Shown in pieces: positions 8,397 to 17,601 of a stretch of DNA of 64,000 nucleotides (positions are counted from its first letter, which is position 1; every line of letters begins with the position of its first letter). Origin of the DNA: Clostridium septicum (GTDB lineage: Bacteria > Bacillota > Clostridia > Clostridiales > Clostridiaceae); the NCBI RefSeq assembly GCF_003606265.1, contig NZ_CP023671.1:1364001-1428000 (forward strand), given 5' to 3'. The position numbers and the translations under genes were made by a program. Below the pieces are notes generated by a model. The model searched no databases, was not told where the DNA came from, and worked only from the letters and a program-made list of their open reading frames with translations.

Positions 8397-9167
8397 TTAA
8401 AATTTAGGATCATATATAAATTTATAATAAATATTGTTATTGTCAATTTTAATCCTTTCATAACTATTTTCATCTAGTCTGTTAAAGAAAATTATATATT
8501 TATCATATTTACCATGAAAATAACCACTTACATATTTATCTATAGTATCATAATCTAAATTATCTACATAAGCTTCACTTCTTGATTTAAGTATTTTTCC
8601 CCTAAAATCATCTAGTTTAGAACCTTTAAATTTAAAATTTTTATCTATATTTTCAATAGAAGCTTTATACGTAACATCTGCAAAAGTAAAAGCTCCTACT
8701 GATGAATATTCCTTTAAACGTGCTGGTTGAATATTAATGCTTAAATCAACATTAATACCTTCATTTTCACTAAAATATTGCATAGCTTCAACATTATCTA
8801 ATCTACTTAACAATTTTTTTATCTCTTCATTTTCTGAGCTCTCAGTTAATACATCATTTATAAATTTTGTATTTTTTAAATCTATAGAATTCTCGCTAGA
8901 AAATGCTTTAACTACTTTCAAACCTTCTAAGTAGTTTTTTGAAATTGCATTATTTCTTCCTTCTAAATCAACTATTTCATAATTATTATCAATATTTATA
9001 TCTTTAGGTAAAATAATTTTATTTTCTAAAGATTCTCCAGCCTTAGGAATATAGCTATTATAATTTATCCCTTGTTCTGTTTCTGATACTTCTTTTTTTA
9101 TCCCACACCCTACAATATTTAAACTTAGTAACCCTATTATAATTAAACCTAATATTTTTTTACTCAT
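8397..9167 (-). CDS. Putative lipoprotein of unknown function
   Basis: 256 residues with a lipoprotein signal peptide: MSKKILGLIIIGLLSLNIVGC, lipobox LNIVGC, Cys21 as the lipidated residue. The mature part is charged, without transmembrane segments, and matches no domain I recognise. It is monocistronic by spacing (131 bp before murR, 183 bp after the ABC operon). It is probably anchored on the outer face of the membrane. Confidence 0.75.
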   Translation of the reverse strand: MSKKILGLIIIGLLSLNIVGCGIKKEVSETEQGINYNSYIPKAGESLENKIILPKDINIDNNYEIVDLEGRNNAISKNYLEGLKVVKAFSSENSIDLKNTKFINDVLTESSENEEIKKLLSRLDNVEAMQYFSENEGINVDLSINIQPARLKEYSSVGAFTFADVTYKASIENIDKNFKFKGSKLDDFRGKILKSRSEAYVDNLDYDTIDKYVSGYFHGKYDKYIIFFNRLDENSYERIKIDNNNIYYKFIYDPKF

Positions 9168-9305
9168 ATAATTATATCCTTTACCCCTCTCACATTCCTG
9201 TTATATATAAAAAATTATATCATGTTATTACTAAATATTTACCTGTTATTTTCTGTAAATTTTATTAAATTTTTAAATAACTTTCTAAAATATTAAATAA
9301 AATAT

Positions 9306-9343
9306 AAAAGCTATGAATTTTAAAGAATAAATTCATAGCTTTT
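9306..9343. terminator. Terminator of the amino-acid ABC operon
   Basis: Inverted repeat AAAAGCTATGAATTT (9306-9320) with its complement (9329-9343), placed just after the ATPase stop codon. Confidence 0.8.
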
Positions 9344-9349
9344 ATATTT

Positions 9350-10072
9350 CTAAAGTACCTTTGATAAAAAATCTATAGTTCTAGAATTTTTAGGATTATT
9401 AAATATTTCTTCTGGAGTTCCTTCTTCAACTATAACTCCTCCATCCATAAATAAAATTCTATCTCCAACTTCCTTTGCAAATCCCATTTCATGAGTTACA
9501 ACTACCATAGTCATTCCCTCTTTAGCTAAACCCTTCATAACATTTAAAACTTCTCCAACCATTTCAGGATCTAAAGCTGAAGTAGGTTCATCAAACAACA
9601 TAACATCTGGTTCCATTGCTAAAGCTCTTGCTATTGCTATTCTTTGCTTTTGTCCTCCTGATAATGATGCTGGGTAAGCAGTAGCTTTACTAGATAGTCC
9701 AACTCTTTCCAAAAGATCATATGCTTTTTTTTCTGCATCTACCTTTGAAGATTTCTTAACCTTTAGTGGAGCCATAGTTAAATTTTCTAATACTGTTTTA
9801 TGAGGAAATAAATTAAATTGTTGAAATACCATGCCCATTTTTTCTCTTATTTTATTTATATTAGCTTTCTTATTTGTAATACTCTTTTCTTCAAATATAA
9901 TTTCACCATCAGTAGGTTGTTCTAATAGATTTAAGCATCTTAAAAATGTACTTTTTCCAGAGCCTGAAGGCCCAATTACAACAACAACTTCACCTTTTTT
10001 AATATGCTCACTAACACCTTTTAAAACTTCATTTTTTCCAAAACTCTTGTGTAAATCATTAACGTGAATCAC
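9350..10072 (-). CDS. Polar amino-acid ABC transporter ATP-binding protein (GlnQ family)
   Basis: 240 residues with Walker [11 protein letters not shown]-loop [17 protein letters not shown], signature [16 protein letters not shown], Walker [14 protein letters not shown] and the switch His in VVTHEMGFA. It is the cytoplasmic motor of an importer with the permease and binding protein upstream. The GTG start follows GGAGGT inside the end of the permease gene, and the reading frames overlap by 14 bp. Substrate cannot be set from the ATPase; glutamine, arginine or cystine types are all possible. Confidence 0.92.
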   Translation of the reverse strand: MIHVNDLHKSFGKNEVLKGVSEHIKKGEVVVVIGPSGSGKSTFLRCLNLLEQPTDGEIIFEEKSITNKKANINKIREKMGMVFQQFNLFPHKTVLENLTMAPLKVKKSSKVDAEKKAYDLLERVGLSSKATAYPASLSGGQKQRIAIARALAMEPDVMLFDEPTSALDPEMVGEVLNVMKGLAKEGMTMVVVTHEMGFAKEVGDRILFMDGGVIVEEGTPEEIFNNPKNSRTIDFLSKVL

Positions 10073-10739
10073 TTACCTTCAACCTCCTTTCTATATAACT
10101 CATTAATCTTCCTAATGAGAAAGTCATAATAAAATAAAATACTGCTGCTATTATAAGTGGCTCAAATCCCAAATAAGTAGCTCCTGTTACAACCTTTGCT
10201 GAGAACATAAGCTCTCCAACTCCAATAACAGATGCCATTGAGGATTCCTTAATTATAGTAACAAACTCATTACCTATTGCAGGTAAAATATTTCTAATTG
10301 CTTGAGGGATAACAACTAATCTCATAGCCATAGCTTGTGTCATACCTAAACTTCTTGCTGCTTCTAATTGTCCCTTATCCACAGCCTCTATACCAGCTCT
10401 TACTATTTCTGAAACATATGCAGCTGAATTTAATGAAATTGCAATTATTGCTGATGCAAAGGCACTTATATCTATATCAAAAATCATTTTTGATCCTGAA
10501 TAAACCATAAGAATTTGTAATAGCATAGGAGTACCCCTTACTATTTCTATATAAATAGATGCTATTATTTTTAAAGGCTTAAATTTTCCAATATGAATAT
10601 TTGAGCTCTTCATAAAGAATAAAACTGATCCAAATAAAACTCCGAATAAAACTGTTATAAATGATATTACTAACGTTATCTTTGCACCATCTATAAATAC
10701 TGGTAAATATTTAGATACAAAACTAAAATCTAAATTCAA
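10059..10739 (-). CDS. Polar amino-acid ABC transporter permease (HisM/GlnP family)
   Basis: 226 residues with about five membrane segments and the family motif [16 protein letters not shown], plus the ATPase-contact loop [22 protein letters not shown]. The start is a TTG at 10739, supported by AAGGGGG eight nt upstream; no better-placed ATG exists. Its end overlaps the ATPase gene. Confidence 0.92.
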   Translation of the reverse strand: MNLDFSFVSKYLPVFIDGAKITLVISFITVLFGVLFGSVLFFMKSSNIHIGKFKPLKIIASIYIEIVRGTPMLLQILMVYSGSKMIFDIDISAFASAIIAISLNSAAYVSEIVRAGIEAVDKGQLEAARSLGMTQAMAMRLVVIPQAIRNILPAIGNEFVTIIKESSMASVIGVGELMFSAKVVTGATYLGFEPLIIAAVFYFIMTFSLGRLMSYIERRLKVSDSR

Positions 10740-10793
10740 AATTGTAACCCCCTTTTTTTATTTAAAAATACCTAACGTATTCTAACTCATAGG

Positions 10794-11633
10794 TTAATTT
10801 TTTTCTGCCTGTTCTGCTGATAAATTATTTGCATCTATAATAAATTTATCTAATTCTCCACTATCTGTAAGTCTCTTTATAGTGTTGTTTACTGATTCAA
10901 CTAACTTAGGAGAACCTTTTTTAATTCCTACTGCATTTCCACCACTTTCTTCTTCAAATTTAATATCTCCAAGAACTAAGTCTGAATTTGATTTTATAGC
11001 CATCTCAGCTACTGGAACCTCAACAATTAACGCATCAACCTTTCCTGTTTTAAGCTCTAATATTAAGTTATTTACATTTGAAAGTTGTTTAAGATCAACA
11101 TTTTTAATTTTGTCTTGTGCTAATTTAGATTGTGTAGAACCCAATTGAGCACCTATTTTTTTTCCTTCTAAATCTTCTATTTTCTTATACTTGTTCTTGT
11201 CCTCTCCTCTAACGACTACTCCATGATGTGAAGTATAGTATATATCTGAAAAATCTATAACCTTTTTTCTTTCTTCATCAGGATTCATTCCTGAAATAAC
11301 CATATCTATTTTATCTGCTGGAAGGGCTGTAACTAAAGAATCAAATTCCATTTCCTTTATTTCTAATTTAACTCCAATATCCTTTGCTATTTCTTTTGCT
11401 AAGTCAATATCAAAACCAACTACAGTATCCTTTCCATCTATCATTGCATGGAATTCATAAGGTGCATAATCTGCACTTAAACCAACTACAAGTTTTCCAT
11501 TTTCCTTTATGACATCAAGCATGTCCTTTTCAGCTTTATTAGAATCTCCTTTATTTCCACATCCTATTAATCCTACAGCCATAACACTTACCATTGCAGC
11601 TCCTAATATTTTCTTTAATATTCCTTTTTTCAT
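10794..11633 (-). CDS. Amino-acid ABC transporter substrate-binding lipoprotein
   Basis: 279 residues with a lipobox (VGLIGC) and a SBP_bac_3 fold: LVVGLSADYAPYEFHAMIDGKDTVVGFDIDLAKEIAKDIG, then DMVISGMNPDEERKKVIDFS. It captures a polar amino acid outside the membrane and delivers it to the permease at 10059-10739. It is first in the operon, next to a promoter at 11696-11725. The binding-pocket residues do not let me choose between arginine-, cystine- and glutamine-type substrates. Confidence 0.92.
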   Translation of the reverse strand: MKKGILKKILGAAMVSVMAVGLIGCGNKGDSNKAEKDMLDVIKENGKLVVGLSADYAPYEFHAMIDGKDTVVGFDIDLAKEIAKDIGVKLEIKEMEFDSLVTALPADKIDMVISGMNPDEERKKVIDFSDIYYTSHHGVVVRGEDKNKYKKIEDLEGKKIGAQLGSTQSKLAQDKIKNVDLKQLSNVNNLILELKTGKVDALIVEVPVAEMAIKSNSDLVLGDIKFEEESGGNAVGIKKGSPKLVESVNNTIKRLTDSGELDKFIIDANNLSAEQAEKN

Positions 11634-11695
11634 TTTTAATATCCCCCTCTTAATAGTTCTATATAAAATTAACTTCTTTCAATTACTGTAGCATA

Positions 11696-11725
11696 ATTAT
11701 ACATTATATCTTTATATTTATGCAA
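11696..11725 (-). promoter_or_regulatory. Promoter of the amino-acid ABC operon
   Basis: On the minus strand, TTGCAT (11725-11720), an 18-bp spacer and a perfect TATAAT (11701-11696), about 60 bp before the binding-protein start. Confidence 0.6.
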
Positions 11726-11932
11726 TACTTTTTTATAAAAAATTTTTTCTATTTTTTATATTTACAACTTAATATTCATTTTTAAATTATAATCTCTTGA
11801 TACTTATATTAAATAAACATCTCTATAATAATCTGATTTAACATAATATATTGCTAGTTTTTATTGAAACATTTAATATTCCCTTTAAAAACTCCATACT
11901 AATTAATATTCATTAAAAATGTATATATATTT

Positions 11933-11972
11933 ATAATTATGCATTGACATATAATTATGCACATTGCATATT
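11933..11972 (+). promoter_or_regulatory. Promoter with flanking direct repeats before the double P-loop gene
   Basis: TTGACA (11944-11949), 17-bp spacer, CATATT (11967-11972). The 11-bp sequence ATAATTATGCA occurs twice, at 11933-11943 and 11951-11961, framing the -35 with an 18-bp period, which suggests a regulator site. The rest of the 11634-12068 intergenic stretch holds only the two divergent promoters. Confidence 0.5.
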
Positions 11973-12068
11973 TTCTGAAATTAATGTATTTTTTCATACA
12001 TAGGCTACTTTTTTTAACTTTAATCATATACTGTTTATTGAATATAAAATGTATTAGGAGTGGTAATA

Positions 12069-13151
12069 TTGAGTAACTTAAAAGAAAGACATCTTTTTCC
12101 TGGGGCTAATACCTCTAGAGGCTTTTATTCATGTTTCGACTATATAATAAATAAAGAAACTGCAAATAGAGTTTTTTGTATAAAGGGTGGTCCTGGAACT
12201 GGTAAATCCCACTTAATGAAAGAAATAGGTAAATACTTTCAAAATAAAGGATATACAATTGAATATCATCATTGTTCTTCAGATGATGCTTCTTTAGATG
12301 CTGTAGTTATAAAAGATTTAAAAATAGCTTTAATGGACGGTACAGCACCTCATATAGTAGATCCTGTTTATCCTATAGCTATTGATGAAGTTTTAAACAT
12401 GGGTGATGCAATGAATCAAGATATTATTTCTAAAAATAAACAAGAAATAATTGAACTTAGTAAAATAATAAGCAGCAAATTTAAAAGAGCTTATAGTTTT
12501 TTTGCAGCTGCAAAATCTATACATGAAGACTGGTGTAAGTTAAATGCTGAAGCTATGGACTCATATAAAATAGACACAATAACCGAAAGTTTAAAAGAAG
12601 AGATTTTTATAAATCAAAAAACTGGGTATGGTGATGAAAGGCATATATTTGGAACTTCCTTTACTCCTAACGGAATCATTACTTTTGTAAAAGATCTTTC
12701 ATCTGAATTTAATAATAAGTTTGTTTTAAAAGGTGGTCCTGGATTTGGTAAGAGTCATATTCTTAAGGCAATAGGTAAGACTGCTCAAAAAAAGGGTTAT
12801 TTTGTAGAGTATCTACATGATCCATTCATTCCTGATAGAATCGAACATGTTTTTATTCCTGAATTATCAACTTGTATTCTTACAGAAAATGAAATTAGTC
12901 AAACTGCTTTCTCTGGTAAAGTATATAATATAGAAGACTTCTGCAAAGCAAATGTTTTAGCTAAAAATAAATCAGATATAGAATACGATAGTAAGGTTTT
13001 CTATGACTTAATAAAAAAAGGTTTATCTTATTTAACTGAAGCTCATGCTCTTCATGATGATTTAGAAAAATTCTATATTGATGCTATAGATTTCGACGTT
13101 TGTAATACTATTTATGATAATGTAATTTCAAAAATTGAAAAATATGAATAA
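12069..13151 (+). CDS. Double P-loop ATPase-like protein (PRK06851-type), function unknown
   Basis: 360 residues from a TTG at 12069, chosen because AGGAG ends 8 nt upstream; the GTG at 12060 lies inside that ribosome site. The protein is an internal duplication: each half has a segment ending in a Walker A, FCIKGGPGTGKSHLMKEIGK (about residues 36-55) and FVLKGGPGFGKSHILKAIGK (about 218-237), followed by a YxVEY-type strand. This fits the conserved clostridial family known to me as PRK06851, annotated only as an ATPase. No partner domain is seen. A long hairpin follows the stop. Confidence 0.75.
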   Translation: MSNLKERHLFPGANTSRGFYSCFDYIINKETANRVFCIKGGPGTGKSHLMKEIGKYFQNKGYTIEYHHCSSDDASLDAVVIKDLKIALMDGTAPHIVDPVYPIAIDEVLNMGDAMNQDIISKNKQEIIELSKIISSKFKRAYSFFAAAKSIHEDWCKLNAEAMDSYKIDTITESLKEEIFINQKTGYGDERHIFGTSFTPNGIITFVKDLSSEFNNKFVLKGGPGFGKSHILKAIGKTAQKKGYFVEYLHDPFIPDRIEHVFIPELSTCILTENEISQTAFSGKVYNIEDFCKANVLAKNKSDIEYDSKVFYDLIKKGLSYLTEAHALHDDLEKFYIDAIDFDVCNTIYDNVISKIEKYE

Positions 13152-13157
13152 TTAATC

Positions 13158-13209
13158 ATACTTAATAAGCTTATTATTTATAAATAGAAATAATAAGCTT
13201 ATTAAGTAT
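13158..13209. terminator. Long hairpin after the double P-loop gene
   Basis: A perfect 22-bp inverted repeat (13158-13179 with 13188-13209) with an 8-nt loop. It has no clean T-run afterwards, so it may stabilise the transcript end as well as stop transcription. Confidence 0.6.
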
Positions 13210-13260
13210 TACAAATTATTTAATTATAACCAGATTTTTTTAAAATTCTTTTATTTTTTA

Positions 13261-13289
13261 TTGAATTCTTTTTAATTTAATTATATTAT
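13261..13289 (+). promoter_or_regulatory. Promoter of the chemoreceptor gene
   Basis: TTGAAT (13261-13266), 17-bp spacer, TATTAT (13284-13289), about 40 bp before the start codon. Confidence 0.45.
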
Positions 13290-13330
13290 GTATAAGTATT
13301 TTAATTTTATTCGACAAAGGAGATTAAAAA

Positions 13331-14680
13331 ATGATTTTTAAAAGAAAAAAGAACATAGAAATATCAGCATCTAATTATAATTTAAATAAAATTTTACTCG
13401 AAAAAATTAGTGAAAGAAAACTTTTATCCTGTGATGATTTTTATGATAAAAGTTTGATTGAAACATTAAATATTTTATTAAATTCATATTATGATAATAC
13501 CTCTGTTATGTGCATTAATGATATAGTAAAAAATATAATGGAAATTGATTCTATAGATAATATGTTATCTAATTCCTCTAGTCAAAAAGATATAATTCAA
13601 TCTATTGTAGCAAGCAGCGAAGAACTTGCATCTACTACTGAACATGTAGCATTATCTATTGAAAATGTCTCACAACATTCCACTGATGTTAAAAATGAAG
13701 CTATAGATAGTATGGAATCAATTAATAATATAATTGACTATATAATAAACTCTTCATCAAATGTTTTTAAAATAAAAGAAAATATTAATTTAGTTGCAAA
13801 AAAAGTTAATGATATAAATGAAATAGTTAGAATAATAAAACAAATAGCTAATCAAACTTCTTTACTTTCTCTAAATGCATCAATTGAAGCTGCTAGAGCT
13901 GGAAAAAGTGGTAAAGGCTTTACTGTTGTAGCAAATGAAATTAAAAATTTAGCTGAATACACAAAAAAATCAGTAGAAACAATATCAGATGATATTTTAG
14001 AGTTAAGTAATAGCACCAACGAAACTTTAGGACATACAAACGTTACTATAGAAGATCTTAATTCTGGAATTAACAAAATGGAATCAATACCTATATATAT
14101 GAATAACATAATTGAATCTATAAAAGAAATTGATGAAGAATTTTGTAATATATCTGCAATATCTGAAGAACAAAGTGCAACTACAAGTATGATAGCAGAT
14201 AAATTAACTAATATTGCTGAATTCCAAATTACTTTAGATAATATGTGTAAAGATGTAGCAGATAAAATTAATAAAACTAGTGATTACTCTAATAATATTA
14301 GAATGAAACAAATTGATAGTAATAATTTAACTTTATCAGAAAAATTAGATACTTATGTAGTTGATCATCTTCTTTGGAGATGGAAAATATATAATATGAT
14401 TTTAGGATTGGAAGACATAAATGAAAATAATGCATCTAATTATAAAGACTGTGCCCTTGGTAAATGGTTTTATAACGAAACAGATCCTAACATAACTAAA
14501 ACTTTTTCCTTTAGAAAATTGGAAGGTGTACATATAGAATTACATAAAGAAGCTAGTAATGCAGTTAAATGTTATAGACAAAAAAATATTGATGGCTGTT
14601 ATACTCATTTAAATAATATGACAGGTATTTCCAGCACAATAATACATTTAATAAATGATTTAAAAGAACATATTGTTTAA
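13331..14680 (+). CDS. Soluble methyl-accepting chemotaxis protein with C-terminal CZB domain
   Basis: 449 residues without a membrane segment. The signalling hairpin is clear: [45 protein letters not shown] at about residues 174-220. The C-terminus has a chemoreceptor zinc-binding (CZB) module: [13 protein letters not shown] (about 343-355), [10 protein letters not shown] and [10 protein letters not shown], supplying the usual His/Cys/His zinc ligands. Such cytoplasmic receptors, related in layout to TlpD, sense zinc or oxidants such as hypochlorite. The N-terminal 80 residues match nothing I know. AAAGGAGA precedes the ATG. No che genes lie nearby. Confidence 0.9.
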   Translation: MIFKRKKNIEISASNYNLNKILLEKISERKLLSCDDFYDKSLIETLNILLNSYYDNTSVMCINDIVKNIMEIDSIDNMLSNSSSQKDIIQSIVASSEELASTTEHVALSIENVSQHSTDVKNEAIDSMESINNIIDYIINSSSNVFKIKENINLVAKKVNDINEIVRIIKQIANQTSLLSLNASIEAARAGKSGKGFTVVANEIKNLAEYTKKSVETISDDILELSNSTNETLGHTNVTIEDLNSGINKMESIPIYMNNIIESIKEIDEEFCNISAISEEQSATTSMIADKLTNIAEFQITLDNMCKDVADKINKTSDYSNNIRMKQIDSNNLTLSEKLDTYVVDHLLWRWKIYNMILGLEDINENNASNYKDCALGKWFYNETDPNITKTFSFRKLEGVHIELHKEASNAVKCYRQKNIDGCYTHLNNMTGISSTIIHLINDLKEHIV

Positions 14681-14720
14681 GTAAATAATTATACATAATA
14701 TTTATCAATACATATAAAAA

Positions 14721-14753
14721 TAAGGTTGGATTGGCTATTGCCATCCAACCTTA
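14721..14753 (+). terminator. Terminator of the chemoreceptor gene
   Basis: A GGTTGGAT/ATCCAACC stem extended by GGC/GCC with a one-base bulge, located 40 bp after the stop codon. Confidence 0.65.
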
Positions 14754-14822
14754 CTACATAAATTCTTTTCTTAACCTTATATAAAATTATTTATACACTC
14801 TATATTACCTTAATATATTAAC

Positions 14823-14987
14823 TTATTTTCTTTTTATAGTTACTGCTCCAGTCATTGATAGTAATGATTCTATTACTAAGGCTAATGCTGGATTTTGTCC
14901 ATCTGTATTTGATAAGAATGAATTATTCCCATTATTTCCACTACTATTATAACTATTTAACTTTAGTTCATATAACCTGTTGAACAA
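14823..14987 (-). pseudogene. Short C-terminal gene remnant
   Basis: The minus-strand frame ends ...NTDGQNPALALVIESLLSMTGAVTIKRK and a stop at 14823, with an in-frame stop just upstream of 14987. It has the composition of coding sequence, including an Asn/Ser/Gly-rich linker, but no start or ribosome site. The parent protein is not recognised. Confidence 0.35.
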
Positions 14988-15003
14988 TTATATAATTTCA
15001 TAA

Positions 15004-15282
15004 TTGTTTAAATTTCACTTCAATTTCCTAACAGTTTCTTCAAGGAAGTTTACTACGAAAAACATAACTATTAAACTTGACTCTAAAATAACTAGTACAG
15101 AAGATATAATTTCTACTGTTCTAAATTTCTAAAAAAAACAAAGTGTTAATTGTAAAGTTATCTCTAAATCCTCAATTCCTGTTTTCCAAGTTAATAATGA
15201 AAAATATTGTGCTTTAATAACAAATAAAGTAGGATCTTTGGCAGGAGTACAAGAAATAAAACTTAAACCTTATAATTCATAA
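15004..15282 (+). pseudogene. Frameshifted gene remnant
   Basis: On the plus strand one frame reads TVSSRKFTTKNITIKLDSKI to a stop near 15130. The +1 frame then continues KKQSVNCKVISKSSIPVFQ to ALITNKVGSLAGVQEIKLKPYNS and a stop at 15282. A run of eight A at the junction is a likely slippage site. There is no start codon with a ribosome site, so this is a decayed fragment of an unrecognised gene. Together with 14823-14987 it fills the otherwise gene-free 14.7-15.3 kb stretch. Confidence 0.4.
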
Positions 15283-15303
15283 AAATATATTATTAAATAG
15301 AAT

Positions 15304-15348
15304 AAAAAAGTATTATTTCACATTACTAAACATGAAATAATACTTTTT
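15304..15348 (-). terminator. Terminator of helD
   Basis: A 16-bp stem (AAAAAGTATTATTTCA at 15305-15320 with its complement at 15333-15348) immediately after the helD stop codon. Confidence 0.85.
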
Positions 15349-15365
15349 AAATTATTAAATAAATT

Positions 15366-17471
15366 TTATTTATTTTTAACTTTAACTACAGATAATCTAT
15401 GTAAAGCTCTTGTACACATAATATATTTTATTAAATCATTTGTGTTTTCATCAAAGTCTACTACTATAACTCCATCAAATTCAAGACCTTTAGCAAAATA
15501 TGAAGGAACAATTACCTTTCCCCCTCTATATACTACGTCTTCGCTATCAAAAGCAAGAATATTTATTTTAGATTTTAAATCCTTTGCTATTTTGTTTAAT
15601 TCTTCTTTATCCTTAGTTATTACAGCAACATTATCAAAATTCTCTTCTTGATAATCCTCTAATAAATTTAATAGAACATCTATTAAACCTTCTTTATCTT
15701 CTGCTGGTACTGAAGTTTCTAAAACATCAAATTCACCTTTTCTAACAAATGGAACAATTGCATTTTCATCTAAAATTTTATTAGCATAGTCCATTATTTG
15801 GAATGTTGATCTATAACTCTTATTTAATTCAAAAAGATTAACAAAACCTCCAAATAAATCTTTTAATCTAAGCATTGCTGGAACTTCTTCTGCCTTTATA
15901 AGTCTTTGATTAGCATCTCCAACTATAGTATAACTCTTACATCCTGTTAACTCTTTAAGCACTAGGAACTGTAAATAATTATAATCTTGAGCTTCATCCA
16001 CAACTATATGTTTTATCTCATTTCTAACCTTTTTACCATCAAGCTTAACCATTAAATATAATATAGCTGGTAAATCTAAATATGATAAAACATTTTTATT
16101 TACAAGTTCTTTATAGATGTCTACTATACTATCATTTTCTATCCATGCATCTAATCTTAGCCTAGCATTCATAACTTCTCTAACTACTTCTCTTATAGCT
16201 ATTCTTCTTTGGAACTCTATGTTATTTTCTTCTATAAGTAACTGTTCTGGAGTTAAACTTGCTAACTTTTCTTTAGCATCTTTATTTATCTCCCTTACCT
16301 TTTCATCTCTCTTATCTTTTATTTTAGAAATTAAAATCCTCTTTATCTTTTGTCCTCTTCTAAATAAAGGCATATATTTATAATGTTTATTAAATAACTC
16401 TTCAATTTCTTCTAATCCAACTATTTCTTCTCCAAAAAATTTAACTGCTTCTGGTTTAAAATATTGATTTTCAAAAATTCCAATATTAAAATCTAAGAAT
16501 TCTATAAACTCTTTTGAAGATTTATATTTTATCTCTTCTATAGCTTCTTCATTATTTTTAAGCACTTCTTCTAAATATGCAGTTAATCCTACAACTGGTT
16601 CTTCTAATCCTATTTCTTTATATGCAAATGATAAAAATGTTTCATTCCTAACTGCTGTTTCTCCAAGAGTTGGTAACACTTCTGATATATAATCCATAAA
16701 TATATCATTTGGTCCTAATATAAGTACCTTATCTGTAAGCTGTTCTCTATAATTATATAGAAGATATGCTATTCTATGTAATGCTATAGTAGTTTTACCT
16801 GAACCTGCTACACCATTTACAACAACAATTTTGTTTCTTTCAGCTCTTATTATTTCATCTTGCTCCTTTTGTATAGTCATAACTATATCTCTAAGCTTTT
16901 CCCCTGAGTTTGAAGAAAGTACCATTTGCAAAATTTCATCTTGAACATTTACATCAGAGTCAAAATATCCTTCTAACTTTGCTTTTTTAACCATAAGTTG
17001 TCTTCTTCCTAATATATCAACAGATATTTCTCCTACAGGTGATTTATAACTTGTTTTACCTAACATTCCTTTATAGAATAATGATGCCACTGGAGCTCTC
17101 CAGTCAACTATTTTAGGTTCGTAACTTCCTTCTGGTGTTAATCCATATCTTCCTATATAAGCTGTCTCTGCTACACCTTCATCTGTAAATATAATTTTTC
17201 CAAAGTAAGGTGACTCTTTAAGCTTTGTAAACTCTGATAATTTTCTATCTATAGTCCTATATGCTTCTTCTTTAACATATCTTTCATGATCAAAATACTC
17301 TATTAACTTATCTTCATCATCTTTATATTCTTCAACAAACTTCTTTCTATAATCAAGAATATAATCAACTATACCCTTTCTTTTATCAATATAATTTAAT
17401 ATTTCAGCATTTAAAACTTCTAAAGTTTCTTCTAAATTTTGTTCTTCTTTTAAAAATTCTATTCTATCCAA
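15366..17471 (-). CDS. helD: HelD-like UvrD/Rep-family ATPase
   Basis: 701 residues. The N-terminal part (residues 1-75) is a charged coiled coil, followed by the YIGRYGL...PKIVDWRAPVASLFY segment typical of HelD, Walker A GVAGSGKT (220-227), motif II VVDEAQDYNYLQ and motif III VGDANQRL. HelD binds RNA polymerase and recycles it from stalled complexes; it is not a true DNA-repair helicase. The TTG start follows AAGGAG by nine nt, with no suitable ATG. It lies downstream of ftsH across 130 bp containing a weak hairpin (17515-17543). Confidence 0.88.
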   Translation of the reverse strand: MDRIEFLKEEQNLEETLEVLNAEILNYIDKRKGIVDYILDYRKKFVEEYKDDEDKLIEYFDHERYVKEEAYRTIDRKLSEFTKLKESPYFGKIIFTDEGVAETAYIGRYGLTPEGSYEPKIVDWRAPVASLFYKGMLGKTSYKSPVGEISVDILGRRQLMVKKAKLEGYFDSDVNVQDEILQMVLSSNSGEKLRDIVMTIQKEQDEIIRAERNKIVVVNGVAGSGKTTIALHRIAYLLYNYREQLTDKVLILGPNDIFMDYISEVLPTLGETAVRNETFLSFAYKEIGLEEPVVGLTAYLEEVLKNNEEAIEEIKYKSSKEFIEFLDFNIGIFENQYFKPEAVKFFGEEIVGLEEIEELFNKHYKYMPLFRRGQKIKRILISKIKDKRDEKVREINKDAKEKLASLTPEQLLIEENNIEFQRRIAIREVVREVMNARLRLDAWIENDSIVDIYKELVNKNVLSYLDLPAILYLMVKLDGKKVRNEIKHIVVDEAQDYNYLQFLVLKELTGCKSYTIVGDANQRLIKAEEVPAMLRLKDLFGGFVNLFELNKSYRSTFQIMDYANKILDENAIVPFVRKGEFDVLETSVPAEDKEGLIDVLLNLLEDYQEENFDNVAVITKDKEELNKIAKDLKSKINILAFDSEDVVYRGGKVIVPSYFAKGLEFDGVIVVDFDENTNDLIKYIMCTRALHRLSVVKVKNK

Positions 17472-17601
17472 TAGATATTTCTCCTTTTTACAAATAAATT
17501 TTTAATAAACAATAGACAATGGCTGTCTTTAACCTCCATTGTCCATTTATCTTTAATTTACTATTATTATTCTATATCTCTTTATTACTCTTTTGCAATT
17601 T

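Noticed and set aside
17515-17543. Full terminator between ftsH and helD
   Set aside because: Only an 8-bp stem (GACAATGG/CCATTGTC) with an interrupted T-tail; read-through into helD is likely.
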